Below are positions 32,075 through 40,621 of a stretch of 64,000 nt of DNA, piece after piece. The translations under genes and the position numbers were made by a program. The notes under the pieces were generated by a model. It saw only the letters and a program-made list of their open reading frames with translations, was not told the origin of the DNA and ran no database searches. How positions within the stretch are numbered: the first letter of the stretch is position 1; every line of letters begins with the position of its first letter. The DNA is taken from contig NZ_VKCZ01000020.1 of NCBI RefSeq assembly GCF_009299835.1, positions 744,001 to 808,000 of the forward strand, written 5' to 3'. Source of the stretch: Microlunatus speluncae. Lineage in GTDB: Bacteria > Actinomycetota > Actinomycetes > Propionibacteriales > Propionibacteriaceae.

Positions 32075-33238
32075 GTGACTCTCCTCGTCCTCCTGCTCTG
32101 CGTCTTCAGCATCACCACCGGTGAGTTCGTGATCTCCGGCATCCTGCCCGCCGTCGCCGCCGATCTCGGCGTCACCCCGGGTGCGGCCGGGCTGCTGGTG
32201 TCGGCGTACGCGATCGGCATGATCATCGGCGGGCCGGTGCTCACCGCGCTCACCGCCGCGCTGCCGCGCAAGCCGCTGCTGCTGGCCCTGCTCGCCGTGG
32301 CGGTGATCGGTAACCTCGGCTCGGCGCTGGCGCCCGATTACGAGATCCTGCTGGCCGCCAGGTTGATCACCGCCCTGGTCACCTCGACCTTCTTCGCCCA
32401 TGCCGTGGTGGTCGCGGTGCGCTCGGGGTCGCCGGAGCGGGCGGCGTCGACGGTGGCCCGACTCGCGTTCGGGATGAGCCTGGCCATGATCATCGGCGCA
32501 CCGCTCGGCACCATGATCGGCCAGACCTGGGGCTGGCGGTGGACCTTCGGCGCCATCGCGCTCGGCTGTCTGCTCGGATTGATCTTGGTGGCCGCGATGA
32601 TCAACGCGCCGGCCGAGCCCCGCTCGTCCGCCCGGTCCGAGCTGCGAGCCCTCGGTGCCCGGCCGGTGCTCGCCGCGCTGTTGATCACCGCTGTCGGCAA
32701 CATCGGCGCGCTGGCCGTCTTCACCTATCTTGCGCCGCTGCTGACCGGCGTCGCCGGGCTGGCCGCCGGTCAGGTCCCGCTGCTCCTGCTCGGGTACGGC
32801 CTCGGCGGCACGGTCGGCAATCTCCTCGGCGGCCGGCTGGCCGATCGAGCCCCGCGGCCCGCGGTGCCGGTGCTGCTGGCCGGTCTGGCCGGACTGCTGG
32901 TCATCGCCTGGGCGGTGGCCGACCGCCTGCTGCCGGCCGGGATCGCCGTCGTCGGGATCGGCCTGCTGGCGTTCGCGGTCATCCCCGGCCTGCAGGCCCG
33001 GGTCCTCTCCGCCGCGGCCGCCGCCCCGACCCTGGCCATGGCCGTGAACGCGTCGGGCTACCAGGTCGCCGCCGCCGTCGCGGGCTGGCTCGGCGGGATG
33101 ATCGTCGACTCCGCCGCCGGCCCCCGGCCGCTCTATCTGGTCGCCGCCGCCGTCACCGCGATCGGCGTCCTCCTCGCCGCAGTGCTCCGCTCCCACCCGG
33201 CCCCGCGCCCGAATGAGCTAGAGGTAGCGGAGGGCTAG
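32075..33238 (+). CDS. MFS transporter (AraJ/Cmx-like drug exporter, DHA1)
   Basis: 387 residues with 12 predicted spans. The N-terminus LCVFSITTGEFVISGILPAVAADLGV and GLLVSAYAIGMIIGGPVLTAL are typical of the AraJ/CmlA/Cmx group that exports sugars, chloramphenicol and other drugs. The GTG start is placed by the MerR-type promoter 6 nt upstream. It is divergent from the merR-like gene and ends overlapping the convergent kinase gene by 21 bp. Substrate unknown. Confidence 0.9.
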   Translation: MTLLVLLLCVFSITTGEFVISGILPAVAADLGVTPGAAGLLVSAYAIGMIIGGPVLTALTAALPRKPLLLALLAVAVIGNLGSALAPDYEILLAARLITALVTSTFFAHAVVVAVRSGSPERAASTVARLAFGMSLAMIIGAPLGTMIGQTWGWRWTFGAIALGCLLGLILVAAMINAPAEPRSSARSELRALGARPVLAALLITAVGNIGALAVFTYLAPLLTGVAGLAAGQVPLLLLGYGLGGTVGNLLGGRLADRAPRPAVPVLLAGLAGLLVIAWAVADRLLPAGIAVVGIGLLAFAVIPGLQARVLSAAAAAPTLAMAVNASGYQVAAAVAGWLGGMIVDSAAGPRPLYLVAAAVTAIGVLLAAVLRSHPAPRPNELEVAEG

Positions 33239-33979
33239 GGCGGCGGCTTCGGAGCCGTAGGAGGGTCCGTGGGAGACCGCGTGGACCAGGAGCGGGTGCA
33301 GCTGGTGCAGGCCGATCAGGGCTCGCCAGCCGGACGGGAGGGCGGCGGCTTCGGCGTAGGCGGCCAGGATGGTCTCCAGGTGCGGGGCTCCGAACAGGGA
33401 CAGCATCGCCAGGTCGGTCAGGCCGTGGCCGCCGTGGGCGGCCGGGTCGATCAGCACCAGACCGCGAGCGGTGCCGATCAGGTTGCCCGACCACAGGTCG
33501 CCGTGGATCCGCGCCGGCGGTCGGTCGTCGTCGAAGTCGCCGGCCGCGATCCGCTCGGCGACGCGTTCGATCGGCACCAGTTGCTGCCGTGTCAGGTGGC
33601 CGAGGTCGCGGGCGGCGCGGGCGTACGGAAGCATCCGCTGTTCGGCGTAGAACCGGCCCCAGCGCGCCTCCGGCCGCAGCGTCAGCCGCTGCCGGCCGAT
33701 GTAGCCGTCGCCGTCCCAGCCGCTGGGCGGTTCGCCGAACGCGGCGGCGCCGGCGGCGTGGGTGCGGGCCAGGGCCGTACCGAAATCGGCGGCGGCCGCC
33801 GAGGTCGGCGGCACGGGGAGGAGTCGAGCGACGGTGATCGAGGCGCGGTCGGCCTCCAGCACTTCGACGACAGGGGCGGCGGCCGCGGCAGCGAGCCAGC
33901 GAAGTCCCGCGGCCTCGACAGCGAAGAAGTCGGCTGGCGCCTCAGGCCAGTGCTTCCGGAAGTGGGGGGCCAAGATCAT
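33218..33979 (-). CDS. Fructosamine kinase family protein
   Basis: A 253-residue phosphotransferase of the fructosamine/ketosamine-3-kinase family, which repairs glycated amines. FRKHWPEAPADFFAVEAAGLRWL is the N-lobe Glu helix. RIHGDLWSGNLIG is the catalytic loop (Asp and Asn), and LVLIDPAAHGGHGLTDLAML the metal-binding loop with the family's DP. The ATG at 33979 is used because the frame further upstream runs into the tRNA-Phe gene. A nearby GTG (33988) is possible. Confidence 0.9.
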   Translation of the reverse strand: MILAPHFRKHWPEAPADFFAVEAAGLRWLAAAAAAPVVEVLEADRASITVARLLPVPPTSAAAADFGTALARTHAAGAAAFGEPPSGWDGDGYIGRQRLTLRPEARWGRFYAEQRMLPYARAARDLGHLTRQQLVPIERVAERIAAGDFDDDRPPARIHGDLWSGNLIGTARGLVLIDPAAHGGHGLTDLAMLSLFGAPHLETILAAYAEAAALPSGWRALIGLHQLHPLLVHAVSHGPSYGSEAAALALRYL

Positions 33980-34124
33980 CCTAGGGACGCGGGCCTGGCG
34001 GGCCAGGAACGCGGGACTCAGCGGGCTAGGAACGCGGGGTCTGCGGGGCTCGGCCCCGCAACGAAACAACGACGAGACCCCGGGAAGGTGGCAACAGCCA
34101 CCGAACAGGCTTGACGTCTCGGAG

Positions 34125-34198
34125 TGGCCAGGGCCGGGTTCGAACCGGCGACCTTTCACTTTTCAGGCGAACGCTGCTACCAACTGAGCTACCTGGCC
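34125..34198 (-). tRNA. tRNA-Phe (GAA)
   Basis: 74 nt on the minus strand. Acceptor GGCCAGG pairs with CCTGGCC; the anticodon loop is CTGAAAA (anticodon GAA); the T arm is GCCGG-TTCGAAC-CCGGC. The 3' CCA is not encoded. A tRNA-Asp gene lies 66 bp upstream on the same strand, so both may come from one transcript. Confidence 0.95.
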
Positions 34199-34264
34199 GT
34201 GGCCGGCGCCAAGCCGGCCGCCTAACCTTCGGCGGTGCTGCCGATCTCGACAGCACCACCGTTG

Positions 34265-34338
34265 CGACCCCGACGGGACTCGAACCCGCGACCTTCGCCG
34301 TGACAGGGCGACGCGCTAACCAACTGCGCTACGGGGCC
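34265..34338 (-). tRNA. tRNA-Asp (GTC)
   Basis: 74 nt on the minus strand. Acceptor GGCCCCG/CGGGGTC (one G-U pair), D arm GCGC-AGTTGGTTA-GCGC, anticodon loop CTGTCAC (anticodon GTC), T arm GCGGG-TTCGAGT-CCCGT. CCA is not encoded. Confidence 0.95.
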
Positions 34339-34421
34339 TTGGTGAGGTGCACCGCTACAACCTCGGTGCCCGCGAAACTATAGCGCACGCTTGGCCGGGA
34401 GTAGAAATCATTCCGGGGCGA

Positions 34422-34979
34422 TCAGATCAGTGGGCCGCGGAGCATCGTGTCGCCGGAGTGCTCGGGCTTCCCGTCGATCAACTGATAGCTCACCTCGACC
34501 GTCTGATAGTCGGTGAGATCGAGGCCTGGCGGCAGCGGGAAGCGACGTTCCTCGCCGATCATCGCGCCGAGCGGGTAGTACCGCTTGCCGTCCTTGGTGA
34601 CCAGCCAGACCTGGCGGTAGCCGTCCCGCGCCGGCGGGGTCGAGACGCGCGCGATCAGGTACCGCTCGCCCTGCGGTGTGACCTCCACCGTGGCGTTGCC
34701 GGTCGCGGTCGGCCAGTCGGCCGTCGGCTTCATCGTGGCGCTGGCGATCACGGTCGGCTGCGGCTGCCACCAACGACCCCAGCCGAGCCCGATGCCGAGG
34801 CCGACGGCGACGCCGAGCAGGGCGGTGAGCAGTGGCACCAACCACGGCAGCCGGCGGCGCCGGACCGGGGGCGGGGGCGTGCCGAGGTCGCGGTCGAGAT
34901 GATCGGGCGCCTCGAGTTCGCGGACCGGCGGATCGGCCGGCCGCGTCCGTTGGGCGTCGTCCTCGGTCGGTGTAGTCAA
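34422..34979 (-). CDS. Membrane-anchored protein with anti-sigma-K (RskA) C-terminal-like domain
   Basis: About 185 residues. The cytosolic N-terminus is acidic/Pro-rich (PTEDDAQRTRPADPPV...). One span follows (LPWLVPLLTALLGVAVGLGIGLGWG), then an outer domain with ATVEVTPQGERYLIARVSTPPARDGYRQVWLVTKDGKRYYPLGAM, similar to the extracytoplasmic part of RskA-type anti-sigma factors. There is no zinc-binding anti-sigma domain and no sigma factor gene nearby, so it is perhaps a stand-alone sensor or lipid/wall-associated protein. The TTG start at 34979 is preceded by GAGGAG; ATG codons further upstream are alternatives. Confidence 0.7.
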   Translation of the reverse strand: MTTPTEDDAQRTRPADPPVRELEAPDHLDRDLGTPPPPVRRRRLPWLVPLLTALLGVAVGLGIGLGWGRWWQPQPTVIASATMKPTADWPTATGNATVEVTPQGERYLIARVSTPPARDGYRQVWLVTKDGKRYYPLGAMIGEERRFPLPPGLDLTDYQTVEVSYQLIDGKPEHSGDTMLRGPLI

Positions 34980-35327
34980 CGTCGCGCTGTCTCCTCGGTT
35001 GGCGCGGTCCGGTCGAGGTGAGGGCTCGTCGGCGGACCCCGAGCCGCTGCAGTGCCCGATGGTAGGCATCCCGCCGGGCGGCTCGCCACCGGGATACGCC
35101 GCCACCGAGCCCGTCGATGGCGGAACTGAGATTGTACGGCGACGAGCCGACACCGTCCCGGGCGCCGAACCACTCCGATCGGACGGGTGCCGGGATTAGA
35201 CCAATCCTGGTCAGTGATCGCGCAAGCCCAAGAATGCAAGGGGTCTGCGTCGGGATCGGCGACGGTGGTCTAGACGAAACCGGTCGACCACTGGTCACCG
35301 CCGCGGTCGATCAGGTTCGCTGGCCTG
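34980..35327. other. Intergenic region, nothing firmly recognised
   Basis: 348 bp between divergent genes. I see no RNA gene or clear promoter. A small dyad GACCA-atcc-TGGTC at 35199-35212 is the only symmetric motif noticed. Confidence 0.4.
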
Positions 35328-36662
35328 GTGAGCCGCCCCGTTGAACCCGGACCGTCGGATCCCGGCCTGCTGGCGAGCGCGGCCACGACGGTGATCACCC
35401 CGAGTCGGCCCGGCCCGCTGGCGGGCTATGCGGCGCGGGCCGGGGCGCTGAGCACCGGCACCCATGACGACCTCGAAGCCGGGGCGGTGTGGCTCCGCGG
35501 CGCCGGTGGGGATCCGGGCCTGCTCTGGCTCATGCTGGACGTGATCGGGGTGACCCCGGTGCTGCGGGACGCCTGCCGGCGCCTGGTGGCCGCGGCGTTC
35601 GATCGACCGCCGGAGTTGATCATCACCGCGTCGCACACCCATGCCGCGCCGTCCGGCTGGGTCGGATCGATCCACCCCGGGCATCCGGCCGAGGTGGATC
35701 CGGCCGCCCTGGACGGGCTGACCGGCCGGCTGTCGGCTCTGTTGCGGGCCATCCATGATCAGCCGGCGGATGCGGTCCGGCCGGTCTTCGCCGAGCGGCC
35801 CGTGCGCGGCGTCGGCAGCAACCGGCTGCGGCCCGACGGACCGTACGACGACAGCGCCGGGATCCTCGTCCTGCAACGGATCCTCGACGGCAGTCCGGCC
35901 GCGGTGATCATCGATCACGGCTGTCACCCCACCGTGCTGCCGGCCGGCAACCTCGAGCACTCGGCCGACTGGCCCGGCGCCGCGCGGCGTTCGATCGCCG
36001 CCGAGTTGCCCGGCCACCCACCGGTGCTGTTCCTGCAGGGCGTGGCCGGCGACGTCAGCACCAGATTCGTGCGCGCCGACCAGTCGTTCGCCGAGGCGGA
36101 CCGGATCGGTGGCCGCTTGGCCGAGATCGTGCTCGGCGAGCCCGGGCCGGCGGAGCCGCTCATCGGCACCCCGCGGATCGCCCGTCGCACGCTGTCGGTG
36201 CCGGCCCGGTCGATCCCCGATCATGATCGGGCCCGGGCCGCGGTGGCCGAGGCCGAGGCAGCCCTGACCCGGCTGTCCACCGAAGTTGATCATGGAGCAC
36301 TACGGATCGCGCAGACCCGGCTGGACGGGGCCCGGGTGCTGGCCGAGCTGGCCGCCGCCGAGCTGCCCGCGCGGTGGGCGTTGCCGATCACGGCGGTCGC
36401 ACTGGCCGACGTCGCCTGGATCACGCTGCCGGTGGAGCCGTTCACCTCCCTCGGATTGCGGATCAAGCGGGCCAGTCCGTACCGGCACACCAGGGTGATC
36501 GGCTACACCGACGGCTACCTGGGGTATCTGGCCGACCCGGAGGCGATCGCCGAGGGCAGCTACGAGGCGCTGAGCAGCCTCTTCGACGAGGCCGGCGCCG
36601 AGGCCGTCGTGACCGGCGCGTCCGATCTGTTGATCAACCTGCACCGAGAAGGACACCGATGA
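35328..36662 (+). CDS. Neutral/alkaline ceramidase N-terminal-domain-like hydrolase
   Basis: 444 residues without signal peptide. The N-terminal domain resembles neutral ceramidases: ITPSRPGPLAGYAAR, LDVIGVTPVLRDACRR, ITASHTHAAPSGW (metal His pair), VIIDHGCHPTVLPAGN and VLFLQGVAGDVSTRF (catalytic-region Gly-Asp). The C-terminal part has GYTDGYLGYLADPEA, also seen in these enzymes. The immunoglobulin-like ceramidase C-domain is absent. The GTG start is 35328. It overlaps the downstream SIS gene by ATGA, so a sugar-linked rather than lipid substrate is plausible. Confidence 0.75.
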   Translation: MSRPVEPGPSDPGLLASAATTVITPSRPGPLAGYAARAGALSTGTHDDLEAGAVWLRGAGGDPGLLWLMLDVIGVTPVLRDACRRLVAAAFDRPPELIITASHTHAAPSGWVGSIHPGHPAEVDPAALDGLTGRLSALLRAIHDQPADAVRPVFAERPVRGVGSNRLRPDGPYDDSAGILVLQRILDGSPAAVIIDHGCHPTVLPAGNLEHSADWPGAARRSIAAELPGHPPVLFLQGVAGDVSTRFVRADQSFAEADRIGGRLAEIVLGEPGPAEPLIGTPRIARRTLSVPARSIPDHDRARAAVAEAEAALTRLSTEVDHGALRIAQTRLDGARVLAELAAAELPARWALPITAVALADVAWITLPVEPFTSLGLRIKRASPYRHTRVIGYTDGYLGYLADPEAIAEGSYEALSSLFDEAGAEAVVTGASDLLINLHREGHR

Positions 36663-37405
36663 GCTATCGCTATCCCGAGCTGGCCAAGGCCGCCATCGAT
36701 CGGCTGCTCGATGATCAACTGGAACCGATCGACGCCGCCGCCGATCTGATCACGGCGGCGCTGACGGCCGGTGGGGTGCTCCAGGCCTTCGGCACCGGGC
36801 ACGCCCGGCTCGTCGTCCATGAGATGGCCGGCCGGGCCGGAGGGCTGATGCCGATCAACCTGATCCGGGTGCAGGACCTGGTCTTCTTCGGTGATCGGGA
36901 GCCGAGCAGCCTCCTCGACCCCACCCTGGAACGCGATCCCGGCCTGGCCGCCGACATCCTGGCCCTGGCCGCGCCGAGGCCGGGGGACCCGTTCCTGATC
37001 GCGTCCAACTCCGGCATCAACGGATCCGTCGTCGAGCTGGCCCGGCTGGTCCGCGAGGCCGGGCATCCGGTGATCGCCGTTTGCTCGGTGGCTCACGGCA
37101 GCGTGGTGCCGAGCCGGCATCCGAGCGGACTGAAGCTGCTCGATCTGGCCGACGTGGTGATCAACACCGGCGCGCCGGCCGGCGACGCGGCGCTCGAGCT
37201 GCCGGACGGGACCCGGATCGGCGCGCTGTCCAACCTGGTCGGCGTGGTGATCGTGCAGTTGCTCACCGAGGGGATCGCCCGCCGGATGCTGGCCGCCGGC
37301 ATCACGCCGCCGGTCTATCGCTCGATGAACCTGCCCGATGGTGATCAGGCCAACGCCGCCCGGCTGGCCTCCTACGGGACGCGGATCCGTCCGATCGAGC
37401 CCTGA
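36659..37405 (+). CDS. SIS-domain sugar isomerase/phosphosugar-binding protein (UPF0309 type)
   Basis: A 248-residue SIS protein. FGTGHARLVVHEMAGRAGGL and LIASNSGINGSVVELARLVREAGHPVIAVCS are the phosphosugar-binding Ser/Thr motifs. DLADVVINTGAPAGDAALEL and VYRSMNLPDGDQAN are characteristic of UPF0309/YhfN-like proteins. Expected to act on aminosugar phosphates in the cytosol. The start overlaps the stop of the ceramidase-like gene (ATGA), so the two enzymes should work in one catabolic route. Confidence 0.88.
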   Translation: MSYRYPELAKAAIDRLLDDQLEPIDAAADLITAALTAGGVLQAFGTGHARLVVHEMAGRAGGLMPINLIRVQDLVFFGDREPSSLLDPTLERDPGLAADILALAAPRPGDPFLIASNSGINGSVVELARLVREAGHPVIAVCSVAHGSVVPSRHPSGLKLLDLADVVINTGAPAGDAALELPDGTRIGALSNLVGVVIVQLLTEGIARRMLAAGITPPVYRSMNLPDGDQANAARLASYGTRIRPIEP

Positions 37406-37415
37406 ATCCGGGCCG

Positions 37416-38102
37416 TCAACGGTCGAGGCTGGGCAGCCGGTCGAGCAGCCGGAAGATCACGGCGATGACCGCGGCCGCGAGCAGGATGATCACGATGTTG
37501 CGCAGGGCGATCGGGAAGCCCAACTGCGTGACGTTGAGGAACGGGTACGGATACCAGCCGCTGATCGCCCCGTGGATCAGGGTGTACGCGATCCAGGCGG
37601 CGGGCCAGGCGAAGGCCGCGGCCACGGTGATCCAGCCGATCCTCGGCCGCGGCCCGACCAGGAGCCAGCAGGCGAGGAACAGCCACGGGCTGACGTAGTG
37701 CAGCAGCACGGTGGCGAGGAGCGCCGTGCCCTCGAAGTGGGCCAGTGGCGCCAGGATGGTGGCGTACACGATGCCGGTGATCACGATGCCCAACAGCGCG
37801 TCCAGCCGGACGGTGCGCCAGAACGCACCGTCCCGGCCGGGCCGCAGCGCCAGCAAGATCGACACGACCAGCACCAGGATGTTGCTCTGGATCGTGAAGT
37901 AGCTGAAGAACCGGAGCAGCCGCGTGCCGAGCGGGACGGCCGCGGCACCGCTCCCGGAGTTGACGTCTTCGCCGCCGGCGAAGAGCAGCGCCAGTTGGAT
38001 CACCAGGCCGGCCGCGGCGACCGCCGCGATGGCGACATGCAGCCACCGCGCCACGTCCCGCCGTTCGCCGACCGCCGCCGGTGCCTGCGTCGAGGTCGTC
38101 AT
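37416..38102 (-). CDS. Pr6Pr family integral membrane protein
   Basis: 228 residues, six hydrophobic spans. Signature segments: RLLRFFSYFTIQSNILVLVVSI, VYATILAPL, LLHYVSPWLFLACWLLVGPR and ISGWYPYPFLNV. These define the Pr6Pr (FAR-17a/AIG1-like) family of unknown function in actinobacteria. It converges with the SIS gene, 10 bp between the stops. Confidence 0.9.
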   Translation of the reverse strand: MTTSTQAPAAVGERRDVARWLHVAIAAVAAAGLVIQLALLFAGGEDVNSGSGAAAVPLGTRLLRFFSYFTIQSNILVLVVSILLALRPGRDGAFWRTVRLDALLGIVITGIVYATILAPLAHFEGTALLATVLLHYVSPWLFLACWLLVGPRPRIGWITVAAAFAWPAAWIAYTLIHGAISGWYPYPFLNVTQLGFPIALRNIVIILLAAAVIAVIFRLLDRLPSLDR

Positions 38103-38170
38103 CCCCTCATCCTGGCGGCTCCACGTGGTCGAGAGCCGGAACGACGCGACGATACAGCGAAGGCTGTAGC

Positions 38171-38333
38171 GTGATCGCCGAGCCCGAGGGCCGGCAGGTG
38201 CGGTACGAGGTCTCCGATCCTCACGTCGTTCGAGCGCTCGGTGACCTGGTCCGCGTCGTGCTCGCCCGTCGACGAGTCGGCCGAGTGCCTCGACCCCGTC
38301 TGTCCGGTGCCCGGCTGTGGTGAACGCCGCTGA
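38171..38333 (+). pseudogene. ArsR/SmtB-type regulator relic with a frameshift
   Basis: The first frame encodes AEPEGRQVRYEVSDPHVVRAL, the wing and last helix of ArsR-family repressors. From about 38270 the next frame (one base later) continues as VDESAECLDPVCPVPGCGE, ending at the TGA 38331-38333. This is a Cys-rich metal-binding tail like those of cadmium/lead-type ArsR proteins. The N-terminal ~60 residues, including the recognition helix, are missing. Both losses mean it cannot work as a repressor. The metal-resistance gene it controlled is not nearby. Confidence 0.65.
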
Positions 38334-38388
38334 TGGCGTCGACCCTCATCACCACCTGAGCATCGTGATCATGCCGCCGGACCGTCCC

Positions 38389-39138
38389 TCAGGTGAGTTC
38401 CCACAGTCGCCGGTAGTAGCGAAGGCGGAGCGGATCGGCCGGCACCCCGTACGCCTCCAGGTAGAGCTCCTCCCAGCCGGGCCCGTAGTTCCACTCGGTG
38501 CTCCAGGTCCCGATGGCAAGATCAGCCCACCGATCGGCGACGCCGAGGTCGCCGAAGTCGACGTGACCCGCGTAGCGCCCGTCCGCGTCGATCAAGGTGT
38601 TGGGCGAACAGGCGTCGCCGTGGCAGACCACCAGGCGGTCGACCGGCGGGGCGTCGGCCAACAGCTGGTCCGCGGCCGGTCCGGAGAGTCCGCGGCGGCC
38701 GATCCGGGCGCCGACCGACCAATCGAACGGGCAGTCCGCCACCGGAAGCGCATCGTGCAACGCGCGGAGGGCGGCGCCGCCCACCCGGACGGCCGTCGCG
38801 GGATCGGCCTTCCAGCGGTCCGAGATGGCGGTCTCACCCGGCAGGGCGGTGGTGACCAGCCACGATCCGTCGGGGTCTTCGCCCGCGGCGAGCACCTGCG
38901 GCACCCGCGCGAAGCGATGGGCCCAGCGCAGCCGTTCCGCCTCGGCGGCCAGATCCAGCTGCGATCCGGCGGGAGCCCATTTCGCGAACCGGTCCGGCCC
39001 GGAACCGATCCGAAATGCCACGCCGCCGGAACCGTTCACCCACACAGCCGCGACGGGCTCACCCGCGCTCAGGCGGCGGATCGCCGGCGGGACGGGCTCA
39101 TCCGGCCCGGCGAAACCGCTGTCGTTCGTCGAGTGCAC
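38389..39138 (-). CDS. Aminoglycoside 3'-phosphotransferase family protein
   Basis: 249 residues, close in layout to APH(3') enzymes. N-lobe: FRIGSGPDRFAKWAPAG (ATP-binding Lys) and LDLAAEAERLRWAHRF. Brenner motif VVCHGDACSPNTLID (normally HGDACLPN). Metal loop GHVDFGDLGVADRWADLAIG, ending EAYGVPADPLRLRYYRRLWEL. Such chromosomal actinobacterial copies may act on aminoglycosides or on endogenous metabolites. It is followed on the same strand, further upstream, by a streptomycin-kinase-like gene. Confidence 0.88.
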   Translation of the reverse strand: MHSTNDSGFAGPDEPVPPAIRRLSAGEPVAAVWVNGSGGVAFRIGSGPDRFAKWAPAGSQLDLAAEAERLRWAHRFARVPQVLAAGEDPDGSWLVTTALPGETAISDRWKADPATAVRVGGAALRALHDALPVADCPFDWSVGARIGRRGLSGPAADQLLADAPPVDRLVVCHGDACSPNTLIDADGRYAGHVDFGDLGVADRWADLAIGTWSTEWNYGPGWEELYLEAYGVPADPLRLRYYRRLWELT

Positions 39139-39171
39139 CGGGCCACGATCCCACGTGTCCCCGCGGTGCGT

Positions 39172-39205
39172 TTCGGCCAGTTCGGCCAGTTCGGCCAGTT
39201 CGGCC
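39172..39205. repeat. 9-bp tandem repeat TTCGGCCAG
   Basis: Three full copies of TTCGGCCAG plus a partial fourth, immediately upstream of the APH(3')-like gene. It could affect promoter spacing; otherwise a simple slippage repeat. Confidence 0.8.
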
Positions 39206-39376
39206 CGGCGGGCCTGACGCGCCGTCGACTACCCGGCACGCCAGACCACCCGCACGGGGCCGGCGGTCACGACAGCTGGTGGTTCAACCAGCGTGACCTC
39301 GGCACGGCCGGCCTCCCAGGCGGTCGGTGTGCCTGACCGACCTGTACCCAATTCCGTGGCCCTTCATCGGATTCGG

Positions 39377-40279
39377 TCAGGCCGGCTCGGGGCCGGCGAC
39401 GGCCTCGGCGGCGGCCAGGGTCTGCCGGCCGAGGGGCTGGACCTCGATCTCGGTGCAATGCAATCCGCTCGCCACCCGCTCGATGACGCCCCACTCCCAG
39501 ATGGCCGTGGCGTCGAGGCCCGACCGCGCGCCGAGCCGCCGGGCCCGCTCCCGCGGGTCGCCCTGGAGCAGTTCGACGGGATCGCCCCGCATCACCGTCC
39601 CGAGGTCGCACTCGGGCTCGGCCAGCAGACCGTCCGGATCGACGAGCTTGAACTCCGGGCCCGCCTGGAGGGCGTTGAGCTGATGCACGTCGCCGTGCAC
39701 CAGCACGGCCCGCTCGTCGTCGTGAGCGGCCGCGCGCCGGTGGGCACAGGCGAGCGCGTAGTCGATCGCCCGCTCCGAGCAGGGACGGTCGAGTCTCTGC
39801 CACGACTCGGTGACGAAGGTGGCCAGGTGCCGAGCTCGGTCGGCACCGGTCGGGAGCCCGCTGTCCGGCGCCGGGCGCCACAACTTCGCCGCCGTGTCGA
39901 CCAGGATCTCGTGCCGTTGCGCGGTAGGGAGGCCCAGCTCGTACAGGGGTGGACCCAGCCGCTCGAGCAGGAGCGCGCCCAGGTCGGGGTCGTCGCGGAG
40001 CAGGGCCACGCATCCCCGGCCGTCGGCCAGCCGCAGCGCCGTGATCTCGTGCCGGGCCCGGCCCCCGCTCAGCGGCAGCAGGACCTTCAGCACGGCCGGC
40101 TGCCCGGCGCCGGTCGTCACCTCCGCGACGTACGCCTCGGTGGCCCCCGCGAGCGGGCGACCGAGGGTGAGGTCCCACTGCTGCTCGAGGTGGTTCACGA
40201 GCTCTGGCAGGTCGGCAAGCCAGCGTTCGGCGCCGGCGGCGACCGCGTGATTTCGGAGGGCCTCCGGGACTCTGATCAA
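39377..40279 (-). CDS. Aminoglycoside/streptomycin 6-kinase family protein
   Basis: 300 residues of the APH(6)/hydroxyurea phosphotransferase type. N-lobe: VAEVTTGAGQPAVLKVLLPLSGGRARHEITAL (Lys and Glu). Then LLLERLGPPLYELGL, catalytic loop AVLVHGDVHQLNALQ (Asp, Asn) and metal loop KLVDPDGLLAEPECDLG with the DPDG typical of streptomycin 6-kinases. The C-terminus has WEWGVIERVASGL, also typical. It may confer streptomycin tolerance or act on a metabolite. Confidence 0.88.
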   Translation of the reverse strand: MIRVPEALRNHAVAAGAERWLADLPELVNHLEQQWDLTLGRPLAGATEAYVAEVTTGAGQPAVLKVLLPLSGGRARHEITALRLADGRGCVALLRDDPDLGALLLERLGPPLYELGLPTAQRHEILVDTAAKLWRPAPDSGLPTGADRARHLATFVTESWQRLDRPCSERAIDYALACAHRRAAAHDDERAVLVHGDVHQLNALQAGPEFKLVDPDGLLAEPECDLGTVMRGDPVELLQGDPRERARRLGARSGLDATAIWEWGVIERVASGLHCTEIEVQPLGRQTLAAAEAVAGPEPA

Positions 40280-40333
40280 CTCGCGCCTGCGCTCTCGCCG
40301 TGTCCCGGGCAGCCGAAGCGTCCGGGAGTGAAG

Positions 40334-40368
40334 CGGCCCCGACTCGGTGTTATTCCTAGTCGGGGCCG
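40334..40368. terminator. Terminator hairpin near tRNA-Glu
   Basis: 11-bp perfect arms CGGCCCCGACT / AGTCGGGGCCG with a 13-nt loop. It lies 12 bp beyond the 3' end of tRNA-Glu and upstream of the kinase gene. Likely ends tRNA-Glu transcription. Confidence 0.65.
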
Positions 40369-40379
40369 TTTCCGTGTGG

Positions 40380-40452
40380 CATCCCCAACGGGATTCGAAC
40401 CCGCGTTGCCGCCTTGAAAGGGCGGTGTCCTAGGCCTCTAGACGATGGGGAC
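40380..40452 (-). tRNA. tRNA-Glu (TTC)
   Basis: 73 nt on the minus strand. Acceptor GTCCCCA pairs with TGGGGAT (terminal G-U), anticodon loop CTTTCAA (anticodon TTC), T arm GCGGG-TTCGAAT-CCCGT. CCA not encoded. Confidence 0.95.
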
Positions 40453-40621
40453 TCGGACCGGAAAACTGTAGCCGGAATCCGCGCTTCTGCCCAAACCGTA
40501 TCCGGCGGCCGGGGTTCTGTTACACGGTTGGCACTCGCCCTCTCTTGTCTGCTAACCCCGTGATCGTTGATCATGAAATGAAAGCCCTGGCTTTCAGGGT
40601 CCTCGTCGGGAGGGGATCATC

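Noticed and set aside
33980..34159. Upstream extension of the fructosamine kinase frame
   Set aside because: It runs into the tRNA-Phe gene on the same strand; family proteins begin near FRKHW.
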